From Cytophagales bacterium (lineage in GTDB: Bacteria; Bacteroidota; Bacteroidia; Cytophagales; Thermoflexibacteraceae), in contig JAAFJS010000035.1 of assembly GCA_013298985.1 (NCBI GenBank), forward strand, positions 1 through 34,074: a stretch of DNA of 34,074 bases, given 5' to 3'. The notes below the pieces were generated by a model. The model was not told where the DNA came from. It searched no databases and saw only the letters and a list, made by a program, of their open reading frames with translations. This document shows, piece by piece, positions 13,344-22,515 of the stretch. Within the stretch, counting starts at the first letter, position 1. Every line of letters starts with the position of its first letter. The position numbers and the translations under genes are program-made.

Positions 13344-15818
13344 TTACACGCTAAGTCCAATCACCAAAATATCGTCTATCTGCTTGTTTTTATGCCCTTT
13401 CCATTCCTCTATCGTATAATCCAAGATTTGTTTTTGCTCAATCATAGGCTTTTTGTGAACCTCAAAAAGTAGTTCACGAAAACGTTTTACCATAAACTTT
13501 CTGCCGTCTGCGCCCCCAAATTGGTCTTGGAAACCATCTGTGTAAAGGTAAAGCATGGTAGGAATGGAAATATCTATCGTATGTTTGGTAAACAAAAACT
13601 CATCAGTGCCTTCGCCGCCAATCGCACGTTTATCCGCTTTTATCTCTGTCAATTCGCCGTTTTGAATATAGCAAATGGGGTTCATCGCCCCTGCAAACTC
13701 TATGGTTTTCATATACTTATCTATCACACACAGCGACATATCCATGCCGTCTTTGGCATCATGCTCGCCCTTGCGAAGTGCCTGCCGCACACCTTTGTCG
13801 AGTTCGTGCAGAATCAAATCAGGAGAAATAACGCCCTTTTCCATGATAATCTGGTTGAGCAAGGAATCACCTATCATGCTCATAAACGCCCCAGGAACGC
13901 CATGCCCTGTACAATCTACCGCCGTAATCACGCTATGTTGCTGAGAAATGGGCGCAAACCAATAAAAATCGCCACTTACAATGTCGCGAGGTTTGTAAAG
14001 CACAAAAGATTGGGGCAGAGATTGCTGAATGAGGTTGATAGGTGGCAAAATCGCATCTTGGATTCGCTTGGCGTAGGTGATACTTGCCGTAATATTGGTG
14101 TAGGCGTGGTCTAATTCTGCGCTTTTGACTGCCAGCGTGTCGCGCTGCGCTCTGAGTTCTTCTTGTGTTTGTTCTAATTGCGTATGTTTTATTTCAATTT
14201 CATTTTTTTGTTGGGCAAGTAGCTTATTTTTTTTGCGGCTATTCGCCAACCCCCAAACGGTCAAGAAGGTAGCAAAAAGCGTCAAAGCGACCACTGCGTA
14301 GAGTAGTTTTGCTTCTTCTTCTTGTTTTTGTGCTTCCAAATCTTGTATTTTTTTATCTTGCTCTGCCTTGTCTAATTGGCGTTGGGTTTCCTTTTCGGCT
14401 GTCTTACTTTTCTCTAATTCCAAATCTTGTTTAATCTGCTTCCGTTCCAACTCCGCAATATCTCTTTCTCTTTGTGCCGCTTCTCTGTCTTTGCGTTCTC
14501 CTTCACTCTGTTGCTGTAATATTTTGAGTTGTTTTTGTGCGCTTTCTGTAGCTAATTTTTGATTGTCTAACTCTACTTTTGCCGTTTTGGATTCAGCAAT
14601 GCGCTTTTCAGTTTCTAATCGTCGCTTTGTGATTTCATCTTTGAATTGTAGAATCGCCGCTTTGGTGGCTTCTTGGTCTGCGATACTATCAAAGGTGTTT
14701 TTTTCATCTCTCTCCACCAAAAATTGCTGTTGGAGAAGTTCCTGTTGTGCTATTTTCTCTGCCAGTTCTATCGAGTCGCGAATGGTCGCATATTTCTTAT
14801 AAAAATCTAATGCCTGCTGAAAGTCCTCTTTTGCTTGCAAAATCTTGGACTTGGTTTCATAAACCGCTTGTAGCAAAATAGGGTTTTTGAGGTTTTCTGC
14901 CACGATTACAGACGATTCATTGTACGTTTCTGCATTATAAACATCTTTGCTATTCAGGTAAACAACCGCAATGAGGTCTTGGATTTTGGCAGTTTCTACT
15001 TGATTTTTTTGTTTTTGAGCCATTTGTAATGATTCTGATAGCCTTTCGAGAGCATTAGAGTAATTGCCCAAGTTTTGATTGACCACCGCAATATTTACCA
15101 AAGTAACTATCTCCTCTTTTGGGCTTCCTTTCAGTTGTCTTTGTAGTGTAAGTGTCTGATTAAGAAAGTCTAATGCCTTATTGTAGTTTCCCAAATATCG
15201 ATAAATATAACCAATATTATTGAGCGCGATGAGTTCCTCTTTCTTATCTTTGATGCCACGCGCAAGGGCAAGAATCTCCATGTTGTTTTCTAATGCCTTG
15301 TCGTACTGATTCAGCTTTTTATAACAATTTACTACTTGCTGCAAATTGCGAACAATAGCCGCATGGTTATTTTCTGCTTTGTACGTATTTAATGCTTTGG
15401 TGTATGCCTCTAACGCTTCTTTGTATTTTTTGGATTCCTGTAAGCCATTGGCAATCAGTTCGTTAGTATTTGCGTTTTCACTCAAATTATTTGATTTCCT
15501 AAAATACGCTAAGGCATTTTCGTACAAACTGCTTTGTTCATAAATTTTCCCAATCTCTATATAAAGTGGTGCAAGTTTTTTATTGGCTGATTCAGGCTTG
15601 TTAATTTGCTGTTTTTCAAATAGTTTCATCGCTTGGATATAGGTTCTGAGCGCAGTGGAAAGGTCATTGCCTCTCTTAGCCTCGACCGCAACGGCAAGCA
15701 GGCTGTCCGCATCTACCTCTTGGGCAAGCGCAGAAAGAGGGGCAAGGCAAGATAAAAACGCAAAAAAAACGAAGATGCTAAGTCTTATACACTTAATTTT
15801 CAAAAACGACTCCTTCAT
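13344..15818 (-). CDS. TPR/coiled-coil membrane protein with SpoIIE (PP2C) phosphatase domain
   Basis: The 824-residue protein (from the ATG at 15818) has a signal peptide or first helix ending SALAQE near 33, a periplasmic TPR region (about 45-370), a Gln/Glu/Lys-rich coiled coil (about 380-500), one transmembrane helix (about 504-526, LLYAVVALTLFATFLTVWGL), a second short coiled coil, and a cytoplasmic SpoIIE phosphatase from about 605 to the end. Metal-site motifs of the PP2C fold are present: GDFYWF, VDCTGHGVPGAFMS, DGMDMSLCV, YTDGFQDQ and DDILVIGL. It likely dephosphorylates an anti-sigma-factor antagonist or similar protein in response to a periplasmic signal. This layout is common in Cytophagales. 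The start overlaps the Uma2 stop by 26 bp, implying coupled translation. Confidence 0.92.
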   Translation of the reverse strand: MKESFLKIKCIRLSIFVFFAFLSCLAPLSALAQEVDADSLLAVAVEAKRGNDLSTALRTYIQAMKLFEKQQINKPESANKKLAPLYIEIGKIYEQSSLYENALAYFRKSNNLSENANTNELIANGLQESKKYKEALEAYTKALNTYKAENNHAAIVRNLQQVVNCYKKLNQYDKALENNMEILALARGIKDKKEELIALNNIGYIYRYLGNYNKALDFLNQTLTLQRQLKGSPKEEIVTLVNIAVVNQNLGNYSNALERLSESLQMAQKQKNQVETAKIQDLIAVVYLNSKDVYNAETYNESSVIVAENLKNPILLQAVYETKSKILQAKEDFQQALDFYKKYATIRDSIELAEKIAQQELLQQQFLVERDEKNTFDSIADQEATKAAILQFKDEITKRRLETEKRIAESKTAKVELDNQKLATESAQKQLKILQQQSEGERKDREAAQRERDIAELERKQIKQDLELEKSKTAEKETQRQLDKAEQDKKIQDLEAQKQEEEAKLLYAVVALTLFATFLTVWGLANSRKKNKLLAQQKNEIEIKHTQLEQTQEELRAQRDTLAVKSAELDHAYTNITASITYAKRIQDAILPPINLIQQSLPQSFVLYKPRDIVSGDFYWFAPISQQHSVITAVDCTGHGVPGAFMSMIGDSLLNQIIMEKGVISPDLILHELDKGVRQALRKGEHDAKDGMDMSLCVIDKYMKTIEFAGAMNPICYIQNGELTEIKADKRAIGGEGTDEFLFTKHTIDISIPTMLYLYTDGFQDQFGGADGRKFMVKRFRELLFEVHKKPMIEQKQILDYTIEEWKGHKNKQIDDILVIGLSV

Positions 15819-16461
15819 AAATCTCTGATAATGAAATAGAAAAATCAATACTTTTAAAATGAAGTACATTATTCATGGCATCAAGTGTTTCCTCTTGCCA
15901 TTGATGCTCATTGGCTCGATAACGTACTGTAACTAAGGGTTTTGTGGGGTCTATCATTATATATTCTATCAAACTTTCTATGCTTTGGTATTCGGTCAGT
16001 TTGTCTGCTTTATCTACACTTTTTGTCGATTTGGAAAATACCTCTACAATGGATTTGGGGTTTAATAATTCATCATTTTTAGTAGATTTTTCATGGTTGG
16101 CATTGGTCAGCACCAAGTCTGGCACGCGTACGCTACCCGTAATCTCTATGTAAACGTAAGTACCTTGCGAATAAATATTCACATTTTTGCCCAAAGTTGC
16201 CATTCCTATTTTTCCATGTAAGTTTGAAATTAGTTTTCCATGACACAATTTTATTGATGCTATTTTATTGGTTATGCGTTGGTTTTCGTCAAAGGAATCG
16301 CTTAAAATATAGTCAATAAGGTCTTCTTCGAGAGGTACGGGAAAATGAACAGGCAGCATTTGCCCACCTACAAACTCAAATTTGCCTTCTATCACCGCCT
16401 CAGCACGTTCTACAAACTTGATGAAGTCTTGGTGTGTATAAGTTTTTAAAGCTATTGTCAT
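15793..16461 (-). CDS. Uma2-family (DUF820) PD-(D/E)XK protein, copy 1
   Basis: The 222-residue protein starts MTIALKTYTHQDF at 16461. An upstream extension lacks family similarity and was rejected. It shows the Uma2 signature: VRVPDLVL with Asp115, SIVEVFSKST with Glu140, and KADKLTEYQSI with Lys154, all of the restriction-endonuclease-like fold. These proteins are very abundant in cyanobacteria and multicellular-leaning Bacteroidota; a transposon or defence link is proposed but their function is not settled. The gene lies upstream of, and overlaps by 26 bp, the SpoIIE phosphatase gene on the same strand. A second member is encoded at 18577-19230. Confidence 0.9.
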   Translation of the reverse strand: MTIALKTYTHQDFIKFVERAEAVIEGKFEFVGGQMLPVHFPVPLEEDLIDYILSDSFDENQRITNKIASIKLCHGKLISNLHGKIGMATLGKNVNIYSQGTYVYIEITGSVRVPDLVLTNANHEKSTKNDELLNPKSIVEVFSKSTKSVDKADKLTEYQSIESLIEYIMIDPTKPLVTVRYRANEHQWQEETLDAMNNVLHFKSIDFSISLSEIYEGVVFEN

Positions 16462-16558
16462 TTTGTCCAAATTTTTTATAAAAATACAAAAAGAGTTGTA
16501 AAAATAGCACAGACACTTGAAGGTTTTTAAATGAATTATGCTCTCGAAGCACAATTTC

Positions 16559-17089
16559 TTACTCTACCTTCTCCAATACTGCTTTTTGATAGACCGAAGT
16601 AGTAAAAGAAATCACCTTGGGAATATCTTTGGCAGTGCCACCCGTTTGGGTCGCGTCAGCTATTTTGTTCATGATTACCTCAAATACAAGCTGCTTATTT
16701 TCAAGACGATAGATACACGTCAATTCATTTTTTTCTACTGTAAACCTGCTTATCAACACATTTTGGAAGAGGTTTGCTTCCAGAAAAACAGTGTTTTTTT
16801 CATCAATCACATAGTTGCCTTTGCTTGCGTCTTTGGCAATAAGTTCGTAGTTTCTCACGTCTTGTTTTTCACCTTCACCATAGATTAAAACCCACGCCCA
16901 GCGTTGGGCGGAGTCGGTCGGTGCGATATGCAAAGCCATCTGATGAGTCTGTTGTGTTCCGTTGGGGGAGTAAATCTGAAGCGAGCCTTTCCATTTTCCT
17001 TGCCACTTTGCAGGAAAAATGTCTTGTGCTTTTACTGAATTAAATGCAAGGCAAAAAATAATCCATAAAAATAAGCAAACTTTGCTCAT
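16559..17089 (-). CDS. small secreted protein of unknown function
   Basis: The 176-residue protein has a clear signal peptide (MSKVCLFLWIIFCLAFNSVKA, cut before Gln22) and so is likely periplasmic or exported. The mature part is rich in predicted beta strands and starts with WQGKWKGSLQIYSPNG, which recalls the entry strand of lipocalin-like barrels, but this is only a visual resemblance. Alternating strands (RWAWVLIYGEG, NELTCIYRLENKQLVFEVIM) run to the end. No catalytic motif is recognised. It is divergent from the GntP permease gene (80-bp spacer) and 97 bp upstream of the Uma2 gene on the same strand, so it may head that transcript. Confidence 0.75.
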   Translation of the reverse strand: MSKVCLFLWIIFCLAFNSVKAQDIFPAKWQGKWKGSLQIYSPNGTQQTHQMALHIAPTDSAQRWAWVLIYGEGEKQDVRNYELIAKDASKGNYVIDEKNTVFLEANLFQNVLISRFTVEKNELTCIYRLENKQLVFEVIMNKIADATQTGGTAKDIPKVISFTTSVYQKAVLEKVE

Positions 17090-17169
17090 AATACTTTTTA
17101 TTTGGCAATGTAAGGGTTTTTGGTGATATTTTCGTCAAACGTATAGTAAAAAATTTAGCTACAAAAAAG

Positions 17170-18540
17170 ATGCTTTCAGGAATTGCGTTATTGACTGTTA
17201 TTTTATTGGCAGTAGTTTTTATTGTCATCAGTGCTTCCGTTCTCAAATTACACCCTTTTTTGGCGTTGCTTTTGGCTACATTAATGACTGGCTTGGTCGT
17301 GGGCGTACCTTTTTTTAAAATCTTAGAAGCTGTTAATCAAGGCTTTGGCAATTTATTAGGGAGCATTGGGCTGGTGGTTGTGCTGGGGAGCATCATAGGT
17401 ACGGTCTTGGAAAAATCGGGGGCGGCGGTGCAGATTGCCAACTTGGTCATTGCAGTAGTGGGTAAAAACAGACCCAATTTGGCAATGGGTATTATTGGGG
17501 CGGTGGTGGGGATACCCGTTTTTTGCGATTCGGGCTTCATTATCTTGTCGGGCTTGGCAAAAGCGGTGGCAGACAAGGGCAAAAAACATTTTTCGGGCGT
17601 TGCGCTCTCACTGGCAGGCGGGCTTTACACCACGCACGTACTCGTACCGCCCACGCCAGGACCCTTGGCGTGCGCGGGAAATTTGGGCTTGGCAGACCAT
17701 CTGGGCGAGGTCATTTTGATTGGCATGGTCTTGAGTATCCCCAGCACTTTTGTAGCCATTGTGTTTGCGAGCAAAATTTGGCAAATTTTTTATAGGACAA
17801 AAAACATGGATTTGAATTTGACCAATGACCCTCCCATAGCGCAAAATATCTTGATAGAAAACGGCAAACTTCCGCCTGCTTTTTTATCTCTTTTACCTAT
17901 CTTTTTGCCTATTATTTTGATTGCACTTGCTTCTTTTTCTCACCTGTTTTCTTGGTCAGAAAATCTCAAATCGTTTATTCTTTTTATAGGTAGTCCGTTG
18001 ATTGCCTTGCTGTTAGGGCTATTTTCTACTTTCTTTTTAATGCCCAAGTGGGATAAATTTTTCCTGAATGACATGATGGGCGAAGGCATCAAGCAAGCGG
18101 GAACAATTTTGATACTTACAGGCGCGGGCGGCTCGTTTGGTGCCTTGCTCAAGCTCACGCCCATTGCCCAGATGCTCAATGATTGGTTCATGAGTAGTTC
18201 CCTTAGCGGCGTATTTGTACTTTTTGTGGGCTACCTGACGGCGGCACTCCTCAAAACGGCGCAAGGCTCTTCCACTTCGGCTTTGGTCATTACCTCGTCC
18301 ATGCTTGCGCCACTGCTGGAAACTGTTGGTTTTCAATCACCTACGGACGTTTCTTTGCTGGTGATGGCGATAGGTGGCGGTGCAATGACCGTTTCCCATG
18401 CCAACGATTCGTACTTTTGGGTAGTATCGCAGTTTGGCAATCTCCAACTCAAAGAGGCATACAAAGGGCTGACACTAATGAGTTTTTTCCAAGGCGTAAT
18501 CGTGCTAATGACTACGATTTTGTTGTTTCTTTTTCTGTAA
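17170..18540 (+). CDS. GntP-family gluconate/organic-acid permease
   Basis: The 456-residue membrane protein has 12 or more hydrophobic segments and the GntP family landmarks: LHPFLALLLATLMTGL near the N-terminus, the GIIGAVVGIPVFCDSGFIIL segment (about 109-128), THVLVPPTPGPLACAGNLG (about 155-173), and the C-terminal half with KTAQGSSTSALVITSS and GGGAMTVSHANDSYFWVV. GntP transporters import gluconate or related sugar acids such as glycerate with protons across the inner membrane. No gluconate kinase or catabolic gene is adjacent, so the substrate stays open. Length is normal for the family. It starts at the ATG 17170, divergent from the small secreted protein. Confidence 0.93.
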   Translation: MLSGIALLTVILLAVVFIVISASVLKLHPFLALLLATLMTGLVVGVPFFKILEAVNQGFGNLLGSIGLVVVLGSIIGTVLEKSGAAVQIANLVIAVVGKNRPNLAMGIIGAVVGIPVFCDSGFIILSGLAKAVADKGKKHFSGVALSLAGGLYTTHVLVPPTPGPLACAGNLGLADHLGEVILIGMVLSIPSTFVAIVFASKIWQIFYRTKNMDLNLTNDPPIAQNILIENGKLPPAFLSLLPIFLPIILIALASFSHLFSWSENLKSFILFIGSPLIALLLGLFSTFFLMPKWDKFFLNDMMGEGIKQAGTILILTGAGGSFGALLKLTPIAQMLNDWFMSSSLSGVFVLFVGYLTAALLKTAQGSSTSALVITSSMLAPLLETVGFQSPTDVSLLVMAIGGGAMTVSHANDSYFWVVSQFGNLQLKEAYKGLTLMSFFQGVIVLMTTILLFLFL

Positions 18541-18549
18541 AAAATTTAT

Positions 18550-18557
18550 TATCTTTG
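18550..18557 (+). promoter_or_regulatory. -7 box before the second Uma2 gene
   Basis: TATCTTTG fits TAnnTTTG exactly and lies 19 nt before the ATG at 18577, inside the 36-bp gap after the GntP stop. No TTTG is found at the expected -33 spacing. Confidence 0.5.
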
Positions 18558-18576
18558 CTTACTAAATAAAAAATAT

Positions 18577-19230
18577 ATGATTTTAACAGAAATAAAAAAA
18601 CATACCGTTGAGGATTACTACTTGTTAATGAGCAAGTTAGGGGATTACTTTGAGTATGCTGATGGCGAGATTACCTCCAAGTACGGGCAAGACCCACTGC
18701 CCGCAGACGTGATTGACTACGTACTCAGTGCTGATTTTGATGCCAAAGATTTTACCTTCCCAATAGATATGCCAACAAGAAAACATCAATTAATTGCATC
18801 TAATTCACTTTTTGTAATTAGAACAAAAATAGAAGCCACTTCAAGAATATTTTTTGTTTATGGAGATGGCACAAAGGTTGCGATTGCCGAAAAAGGAACG
18901 TACAGGATTCCCGATTTGGTAGTTACAGAAAAGAAAATAGAATTTTTCGACGAAAAAGACCAACTGCTCAATCCTATTTTAATCATAGAGATTTGGTCGC
19001 CCAGCACTGACTACAAAGACAGAGGTATCAAACTACGTGAATATCAGTCTATTAACGCTTTGCAAGAGTATATGATGATTTCCCAAGACGAAACTCGAAT
19101 AGAGCATTTTATTCGCCAAAATAACAGCCCTAACGAATGGATTTACAAGGTTTATGACCAGCCTTCTGCGCCAATAAACCTGCCTACTATCAATGTATCT
19201 ATTTTATTATCAGATATTTATGCAGAATAA
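18577..19230 (+). CDS. Uma2-family (DUF820) PD-(D/E)XK protein, copy 2
   Basis: The 217-residue protein carries YRIPDLVVTE with Asp113, LIIEIWSPST with Glu138, and KDRGIKLREYQSI with Lys152, the usual Uma2 active-site-like set. The N-terminal helix-turn (TVEDYYLLMSKLGDYFEYADGE) and the C-terminal NVSILLSDIY strand also fit. It is only moderately similar to copy 1 (15793-16461) and is not a recent duplicate. It follows the GntP gene on the same strand but has its own -7 box, and 93 bp separate it from the type IIG enzyme gene. Its role is unknown. Confidence 0.9.
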   Translation: MILTEIKKHTVEDYYLLMSKLGDYFEYADGEITSKYGQDPLPADVIDYVLSADFDAKDFTFPIDMPTRKHQLIASNSLFVIRTKIEATSRIFFVYGDGTKVAIAEKGTYRIPDLVVTEKKIEFFDEKDQLLNPILIIEIWSPSTDYKDRGIKLREYQSINALQEYMMISQDETRIEHFIRQNNSPNEWIYKVYDQPSAPINLPTINVSILLSDIYAE

Positions 19231-19264
19231 AATTGGCTGATGACACTTTATGGTAATTTTTATT

Positions 19265-19272
19265 TATTTTTG
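19265..19272 (+). promoter_or_regulatory. -7 box before the type IIG gene
   Basis: TATTTTTG fits TAnnTTTG and lies 51 nt before the ATG at 19324. The -33 element is not clear. Confidence 0.4.
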
Positions 19273-19323
19273 TGAAAAAAATTATTAAAATTATTCCAGA
19301 TTTTTCATTCTCTCATTTTTAAA

Positions 19324-22300
19324 ATGGCACTATTCCAAAAAACAGTCCTCAAAGAGTTTGTAGCGGTTCAGAATCAATCACTTATCCAAGATGCCTACGC
19401 CAAGTTTCAGGCGCATTTTGGCGAGCCTGCTATTCAGCAAAACATCAGAGATGCCAAAGAGGAGCAGTACCAAGAAGGCTTTTTGGAAGATTTGTTTGTA
19501 AATATTTTGGGCTATACACTTGCGCCCCAGCCCAGCTACAACCTCATTACTGAGCAAAAAAACGAAAATAACAGCAAAAAAGCTGATGCTGCAATACTCA
19601 AAGAGGAGAAAATAATCGCAGTCATCGAACTCAAATCTACCAAAACTTTTGATTTGCGGAATATTGAATTACAGGCGTTTAGCTATAAAAATGCCCACCA
19701 ACATTGCCGCTATGTGGTTACCGCTAACTTTGAGAAGTTACGGTTTTACATGGACAATATGATTGAGCATGAGGAGTTTGACCTTTTCAAATTGGACTTA
19801 GAAAGATTTAAAGTGCTTTATACGCTACTGCACTATAAAAACATAGCCAAAGACCTGCCCATAGACCTCAAACAAAAATCCATTCAACGTGAGCAAGACA
19901 TTACGCTTGCCTTTTATAATGATTATGAGGGATTTAGAGAGGCTTTGTTCAAAAATATAGTCCGCCTCAACCGCCAGTACGACAAACTCGTGCTTTTCCA
20001 GAAAACGCAGAAACTTTTAGATAGAATCGTGTTTTTGTGTTTTGCCGAAGACAAAGGTTTGTTACCCTCCAATCTGGTCAAAACAATGGTCAAAGAATGG
20101 GAGGATTTTACAGAATCAGGTCTAAAAATGGCACTTTATGACCGATTCAAAGCCTATTTTGAGTTTGTAAACAAGGGTTTTAAAAGTAAAAAATACGACA
20201 TTTATCCTTACAACGGCGGCTTGTTTGCGCCCGACGAAGTGCTGGATACACTGACTATCGAAGATGAAAGTTTGCAAACTCGAAGCGAAAAACTCAGTAG
20301 CTATGATTTTGATTCTGACATAGATACCAATGTGTTAGGGCATATTTTTGAGCATAGTCTGAACGAATTGGAGGCAAAAAAAGCTGAACTTTTAGAAGAA
20401 ATTGCTGACGAGGAAGCAGGAAAAGAAAGCAGACAAAAAAGCAAGCGAAAACTGGACGGCATTTTTTATACGCCACTTTACATCACCAACTACATGATAG
20501 AGGAAACGCTGGGGAAACTGTGCGCCGAAAAGAAAAAAACATTACAACTTGATTTCCAAGAACTTGACTTTGATAAAGAAGAAACGAAAAATCTTGTTTT
20601 AGCGCGTATTACCGAATACGAAACTTGGCTTTCGCAGGTGCGCGTGCTTGACCCCGCCTGCGGGAGTGGTGCTTTCCTCAATCAGGTGCTAAACTATTTT
20701 ATCAAAGAGTATGCTTGGATAGAAAGTATCAAAAACGGGATTTTGCCTCCTAAAATAGAGGTGAAAAAGGAGAAAAAAGCCCTACAAACAGACGTTTTTT
20801 CTGCACCTGTGGTTTTGGCAGAGAGAAAACCAGAAGAAAGACTGCTCACGCATCAAATCTTGGAAAACAACATCTTTGGTGTGGATATCAACTTTGAGAG
20901 TATTTCTATCACCAAACTTTCGCTGTGGCTACGCATCGCGGCGGGCAAGCGCAAACTCAACGATTTGAGTGAAAATATCAAACAAGGCAATTCACTCATT
21001 GACGACAAATCGATAGACGAACGTGCTTTTGACTGGAAAGCGGAGTTTCCAAAAGTATTTGCTGGTTCAAGTGTTACGCTTGAATCTGATACAAGTTCAA
21101 GACTCAGCCTTGAACCAGCAGAAGGTTTTGATTTGATAGTGGGGAATCCGCCGTATGTAAGCACTAAACTTATCAGAGAGCATCAAAAACAATATTTTTT
21201 GGAGAAGTACGCAACAGCAAAAGGGCAATTTGATTTGTATGGACTTTTTATAGAAAAAGGGCAAAGACTATTGAAAAAAGGCGCAACACTTAGCTTTATC
21301 ACTTCCAGCACTTTTCTAAGTAATAAAGATTTCATGGATTTGAGGCATTTTTTATTTGAGAAAACTCAAATTACGCAGATTGCTTATCTTGGCGAAACTG
21401 TTTTTGACCAAGCGGCTGTTGATGTTTCTATTATTATCTTTAAAAATCAGAAAGCTGGCGAAGAAAGTCTAATTCAGGTATTCAAAAACCGCAAAAACTT
21501 TGATGAAGATATTTTCCACTTAATTCGCCAAAGTCGGTTTGATTTAGAGAAAAATAATTATGAAATCAAACTTAATTCGGAAGAAAAAGACTTTGATTTG
21601 ATTGATAAAATTTATGAAAATAAAGAGTTTTTAGGAAGTATTTTGGACTTGCCAAGAGGTATTGAGATTGGTGGAAATTCTGAAAAAATTACTTCAAAGT
21701 ATGAAATTGGGCTTGAAAAAGTATTAGTTGGCAAAAATATTAATCGTTATCAAGTCAATTTTGAAGAGATGTATATTCGATTTGAAAATAACAAATCAGT
21801 TTTCAAGGAACTGGAAATTTATAAACAGCCTAAGATTCTGATTCAAAGAATTAGAAATTTGACTTTGAAACAAAGAATTGTTGCTACATTGGATAGTGAA
21901 GGCTATTTGTGTGCTAACACATTGAGAATAGGGATTTTAAAAAATCAAGATTATGATTTAAGTTTTATTTTGGGTATTTTAAACTCTAAACTTGTCAATT
22001 TTATTTTTTCTAAATTTTTCTTAAACAAAGACATTTATGCGTATCAGTTAGATAGAGTTCCGATTCCTCAAATTGACTTAGAAAAACAGCAGTTAGTTTC
22101 AGAAAAAGTTAATCGCTTACTTTCTTTAAACAAGCAATTTTACCAATCTCAAAAAGATTTTTTAGAGTTAATCACCAGTAATTTTGAGAAAGACAAATTC
22201 ACCCGCAAACTTGAAAAGTGGTATCAGTTAGATTGGAACGAGTTTTCCAAAGAATTAGAAAAGTCAAAAATCAAACTTTCTTTGCCCAAACAAAAGGAAT

Positions 22301-22443
22301 GGAAAAACTTTTTTACAGAAGAAAGAGCAAAAGTAATGCCTTTGGACGATGAAATTCAACTTCTTGAAAAACAATTAGATAGCTTAGTTTATCAGCTTTA
22401 CAACTTAACAAGCGAAGAAATAAAGCTGGTGGAGAATGGATAA
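19324..22443 (+). CDS. type IIG restriction-modification enzyme (single chain)
   Basis: The 1039-residue protein fuses nuclease, methyltransferase and recognition parts. Residues about 45-150 form a PD-(D/E)XK domain with Asp88 (KKADAAIL) and Glu102-x-Lys104 (AVIELKST). A helical linker runs to about 380. The N6-adenine methyltransferase has motif I VLDPACGSGAF (Asp443 region) and catalytic NPPY at 608-611. Residues about 770-1039 are the target-recognition region, with VPIPQIDLEKQQLV and a final coiled coil. It should methylate adenine in a specific site and cleave unmodified DNA, defending against phage; the site cannot be read. Residues 580-599, directly before NPPY, are encoded by a double-hairpin palindrome inserted in frame. 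The next gene encodes a paralog of the recognition half. All catalytic residues are intact. Confidence 0.92.
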   Translation: MALFQKTVLKEFVAVQNQSLIQDAYAKFQAHFGEPAIQQNIRDAKEEQYQEGFLEDLFVNILGYTLAPQPSYNLITEQKNENNSKKADAAILKEEKIIAVIELKSTKTFDLRNIELQAFSYKNAHQHCRYVVTANFEKLRFYMDNMIEHEEFDLFKLDLERFKVLYTLLHYKNIAKDLPIDLKQKSIQREQDITLAFYNDYEGFREALFKNIVRLNRQYDKLVLFQKTQKLLDRIVFLCFAEDKGLLPSNLVKTMVKEWEDFTESGLKMALYDRFKAYFEFVNKGFKSKKYDIYPYNGGLFAPDEVLDTLTIEDESLQTRSEKLSSYDFDSDIDTNVLGHIFEHSLNELEAKKAELLEEIADEEAGKESRQKSKRKLDGIFYTPLYITNYMIEETLGKLCAEKKKTLQLDFQELDFDKEETKNLVLARITEYETWLSQVRVLDPACGSGAFLNQVLNYFIKEYAWIESIKNGILPPKIEVKKEKKALQTDVFSAPVVLAERKPEERLLTHQILENNIFGVDINFESISITKLSLWLRIAAGKRKLNDLSENIKQGNSLIDDKSIDERAFDWKAEFPKVFAGSSVTLESDTSSRLSLEPAEGFDLIVGNPPYVSTKLIREHQKQYFLEKYATAKGQFDLYGLFIEKGQRLLKKGATLSFITSSTFLSNKDFMDLRHFLFEKTQITQIAYLGETVFDQAAVDVSIIIFKNQKAGEESLIQVFKNRKNFDEDIFHLIRQSRFDLEKNNYEIKLNSEEKDFDLIDKIYENKEFLGSILDLPRGIEIGGNSEKITSKYEIGLEKVLVGKNINRYQVNFEEMYIRFENNKSVFKELEIYKQPKILIQRIRNLTLKQRIVATLDSEGYLCANTLRIGILKNQDYDLSFILGILNSKLVNFIFSKFFLNKDIYAYQLDRVPIPQIDLEKQQLVSEKVNRLLSLNKQFYQSQKDFLELITSNFEKDKFTRKLEKWYQLDWNEFSKELEKSKIKLSLPKQKEWKNFFTEERAKVMPLDDEIQLLEKQLDSLVYQLYNLTSEEIKLVENG
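21061..21119. repeat. in-frame double-hairpin palindromic element inside the type IIG gene
   Basis: Outer 11-bp arms GCTGGTTCAAG (21061-21071) and CTTGAACCAGC (21109-21119) are perfect. Inside, TTCAAG/CTTGAA pairs recur, giving two 19-nt hairpins with 7-nt loops (21066-21084 and 21096-21114) separated by 11 nt. The element adds about 20 codons (residues 580-599) just before the NPPY motif, in a place where related enzymes run straight from motif III-like strands to NPPY. It resembles, in behaviour, the coding palindromic elements known from Rickettsia. Confidence 0.7.
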
Positions 22444-22456
22444 TTTATATTTTTTT

Positions 22457-22488
22457 ATTGACATTAATCTTTAAATATTTTATTTTTG
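22457..22488 (+). promoter_or_regulatory. promoter of the stand-alone recognition protein (ATTG-N20-TATTTTTG)
   Basis: TATTTTTG at 22481-22488 is preceded, 20 nt upstream, by ATTG (22457-22460), three of four matches to the -33 TTTG. It lies 27 nt before the ATG at 22516, so this gene can be expressed apart from the enzyme gene. Confidence 0.45.
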
Positions 22489-22515
22489 TACGCGTAAAAA
22501 TTTAATGATGGTCAA

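Noticed and set aside
13521-14114. 197-codon frame antisense to the SpoIIE phosphatase
   Set aside because: It lies opposite conserved phosphatase motifs and its product has no recognisable pattern; it is a shadow of the real gene.
21061-21119. Intein or frameshift as explanation of the odd segment before NPPY
   Set aside because: Far too short for an intein, the frame is kept, and the nucleotide symmetry points to a palindromic element.
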